NCBI GenBank assembly: GCA_002438075.1
Contig: DJSQ01000024.1
Coordinates: forward strand, 1 to 6,930
Source: Clostridiales bacterium UBA6330
Lineage (GTDB): Bacteria; Bacillota; Clostridia; Oscillospirales; CAG-272
DNA length: 6,930 nucleotides
Reading direction: 5' to 3'
Positions 6,530 to 6,930 of this stretch are shown in pieces (the first letter of the stretch is position 1; every line of letters starts with the position of its first letter). Under the pieces are notes generated by a model, which saw only the letters and a program-made list of their open reading frames with translations, made no database searches and had not been told where the DNA came from. Made by a program: the position numbers and the translations under genes.

Positions 6530-6930
6530 ATGAACCTAATTATTTGTAAAGACGCATTGGCGGCATTGAGAGAACTGCCGGACAGATGCGTCAATTGATG
6601 TGTAACAAGCCCGCCTTATTACGGGCTTCGCGATTACGGCGTGGACGGGCAGATCGGAGTAGAAGAATCTCCGCAGGCGTATATCTGCCGTTTGGTAGAG
6701 GTGTTTCGGGAGGTCAGGCGGGTACTCGCTGACGATGGGACACTTTGGCTGAACATTGCCGACAGCTATGCCGGAAGCGGAAAGGGAATATGGAAAGGGG
6801 CAACGGAGAAAACGGACTGCAAAAACAATTACCGTGCCGATACGACGGCGGCGATTCACGGAATGCCGGTTGTTTGGGACGGAATCAAGGCAAAGGATAT
6901 GATTGGAATCCCGTGGATGCTTGCCTTTGC
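6530..6930 (+). pseudogene. Amino-group DNA methyltransferase (N4-cytosine/N6-adenine), interrupted by an in-frame TGA and cut by the window edge
   Basis: From the ATG at 6530 the frame encodes MNLIICKDALAALRELPDRC, then Val-Asn, then a TGA stop at 6596-6598. It then continues in the same frame without another stop to the window end: CVTSPPYYGLRDYG, IGVEESPQAYICRLVEVFR, DGTLWLNIADSYAGSG and KDMIGIPWMLAFA. These are hallmarks of phage/plasmid beta-type DNA methyltransferases: catalytic motif IV as SPPY, then the D(M/L)IGIPW region. The SAM-binding FxGxG motif would lie beyond the window. Family members usually read V(D/N)CCVTSPPY here, so a single TGC-to-TGA change explains the stop. No suitable start follows before the catalytic motif, so restart would lose it. 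TGA ends two other genes here (931-933 and 4634-4636), so genome-wide reassignment is unlikely. It is either a nonsense-mutated gene, a sequencing error, or read through. Confidence 0.8.

Noticed and set aside
6596..6628. Selenocysteine insertion at the TGA, with the downstream stem AAGCCCG/CGGGCTT (6607-6613 with 6622-6628) as a SECIS element
   Set aside because: The stem is short and its loop (CCTTATTA) lacks the conserved G at its start. The pairing follows naturally from codons for SPPYYGL in GC-rich methyltransferase genes. No selenoprotein is known to me in this family.
1..6930. CRISPR arrays, tRNA or rRNA genes, insertion sequences, long direct repeats and attachment sites
   Set aside because: None was seen. 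Nearly all of the window is coding, and the frequent short CGGAA/TTCCG words reflect codon preference rather than an ordered repeat.

Overview
The window is a compact, one-directional block of DNA-processing genes, all on the + strand. It looks like the replication/recombination module of a mobile element (phage, plasmid or integrative conjugative element) from a Gram-positive host. A Clostridia-type gut bacterium is my best guess. The reasons are strong purine-rich Shine-Dalgarno sites, genes packed almost without gaps, the set of functions, and moderately GC-rich, CGG/CCG-heavy coding. The host assignment is inference: no integrase, relaxase, structural gene or attachment site lies in the window.

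Layout. (1) 1-933: 3' part of an unrecognised, possibly DUF932-like gene that is open to the left edge. (2) 933-1970: a YqaJ/lambda-exonuclease-type recombinase nuclease, joined to gene 1 by a TGATG overlap. (3) 1982-4153: a RecD2-type SF1 helicase with N-terminal helix-hairpin-helix motifs. (4) 4178-4636: a 152-residue protein of unknown function. (5) 4633-5349: a putative single-strand annealing or ssDNA-binding protein with an ExoX-like C-terminal tail, joined to gene 4 by an ATGA overlap. (6) 5403-6467: a zinc-ribbon plus Toprim primase-like protein, preceded by a 12-bp intergenic hairpin. A clear intrinsic terminator (6466-6497) closes this apparent operon. (7) 6530 to the right edge: the N-terminal part of an amino-group DNA methyltransferase (SPPY motif), interrupted by an in-frame TGA one codon before the block that leads into its catalytic motif.

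How they may work together. A 5'-3' exonuclease (gene 2) and an annealase-like protein (gene 5) would form a two-component recombination pair of the Red/RecET type. The RecD2-like helicase could unwind or remodel intermediates, and the Toprim protein could prime or process DNA during element replication. The methyltransferase could modify element DNA, for example against host restriction, but in this copy it appears inactivated or recoded. The nuclease, helicase, Toprim protein and methyltransferase are recognised from visible motifs. The annealase call is weaker, and genes 1 and 4 are functionally unknown.
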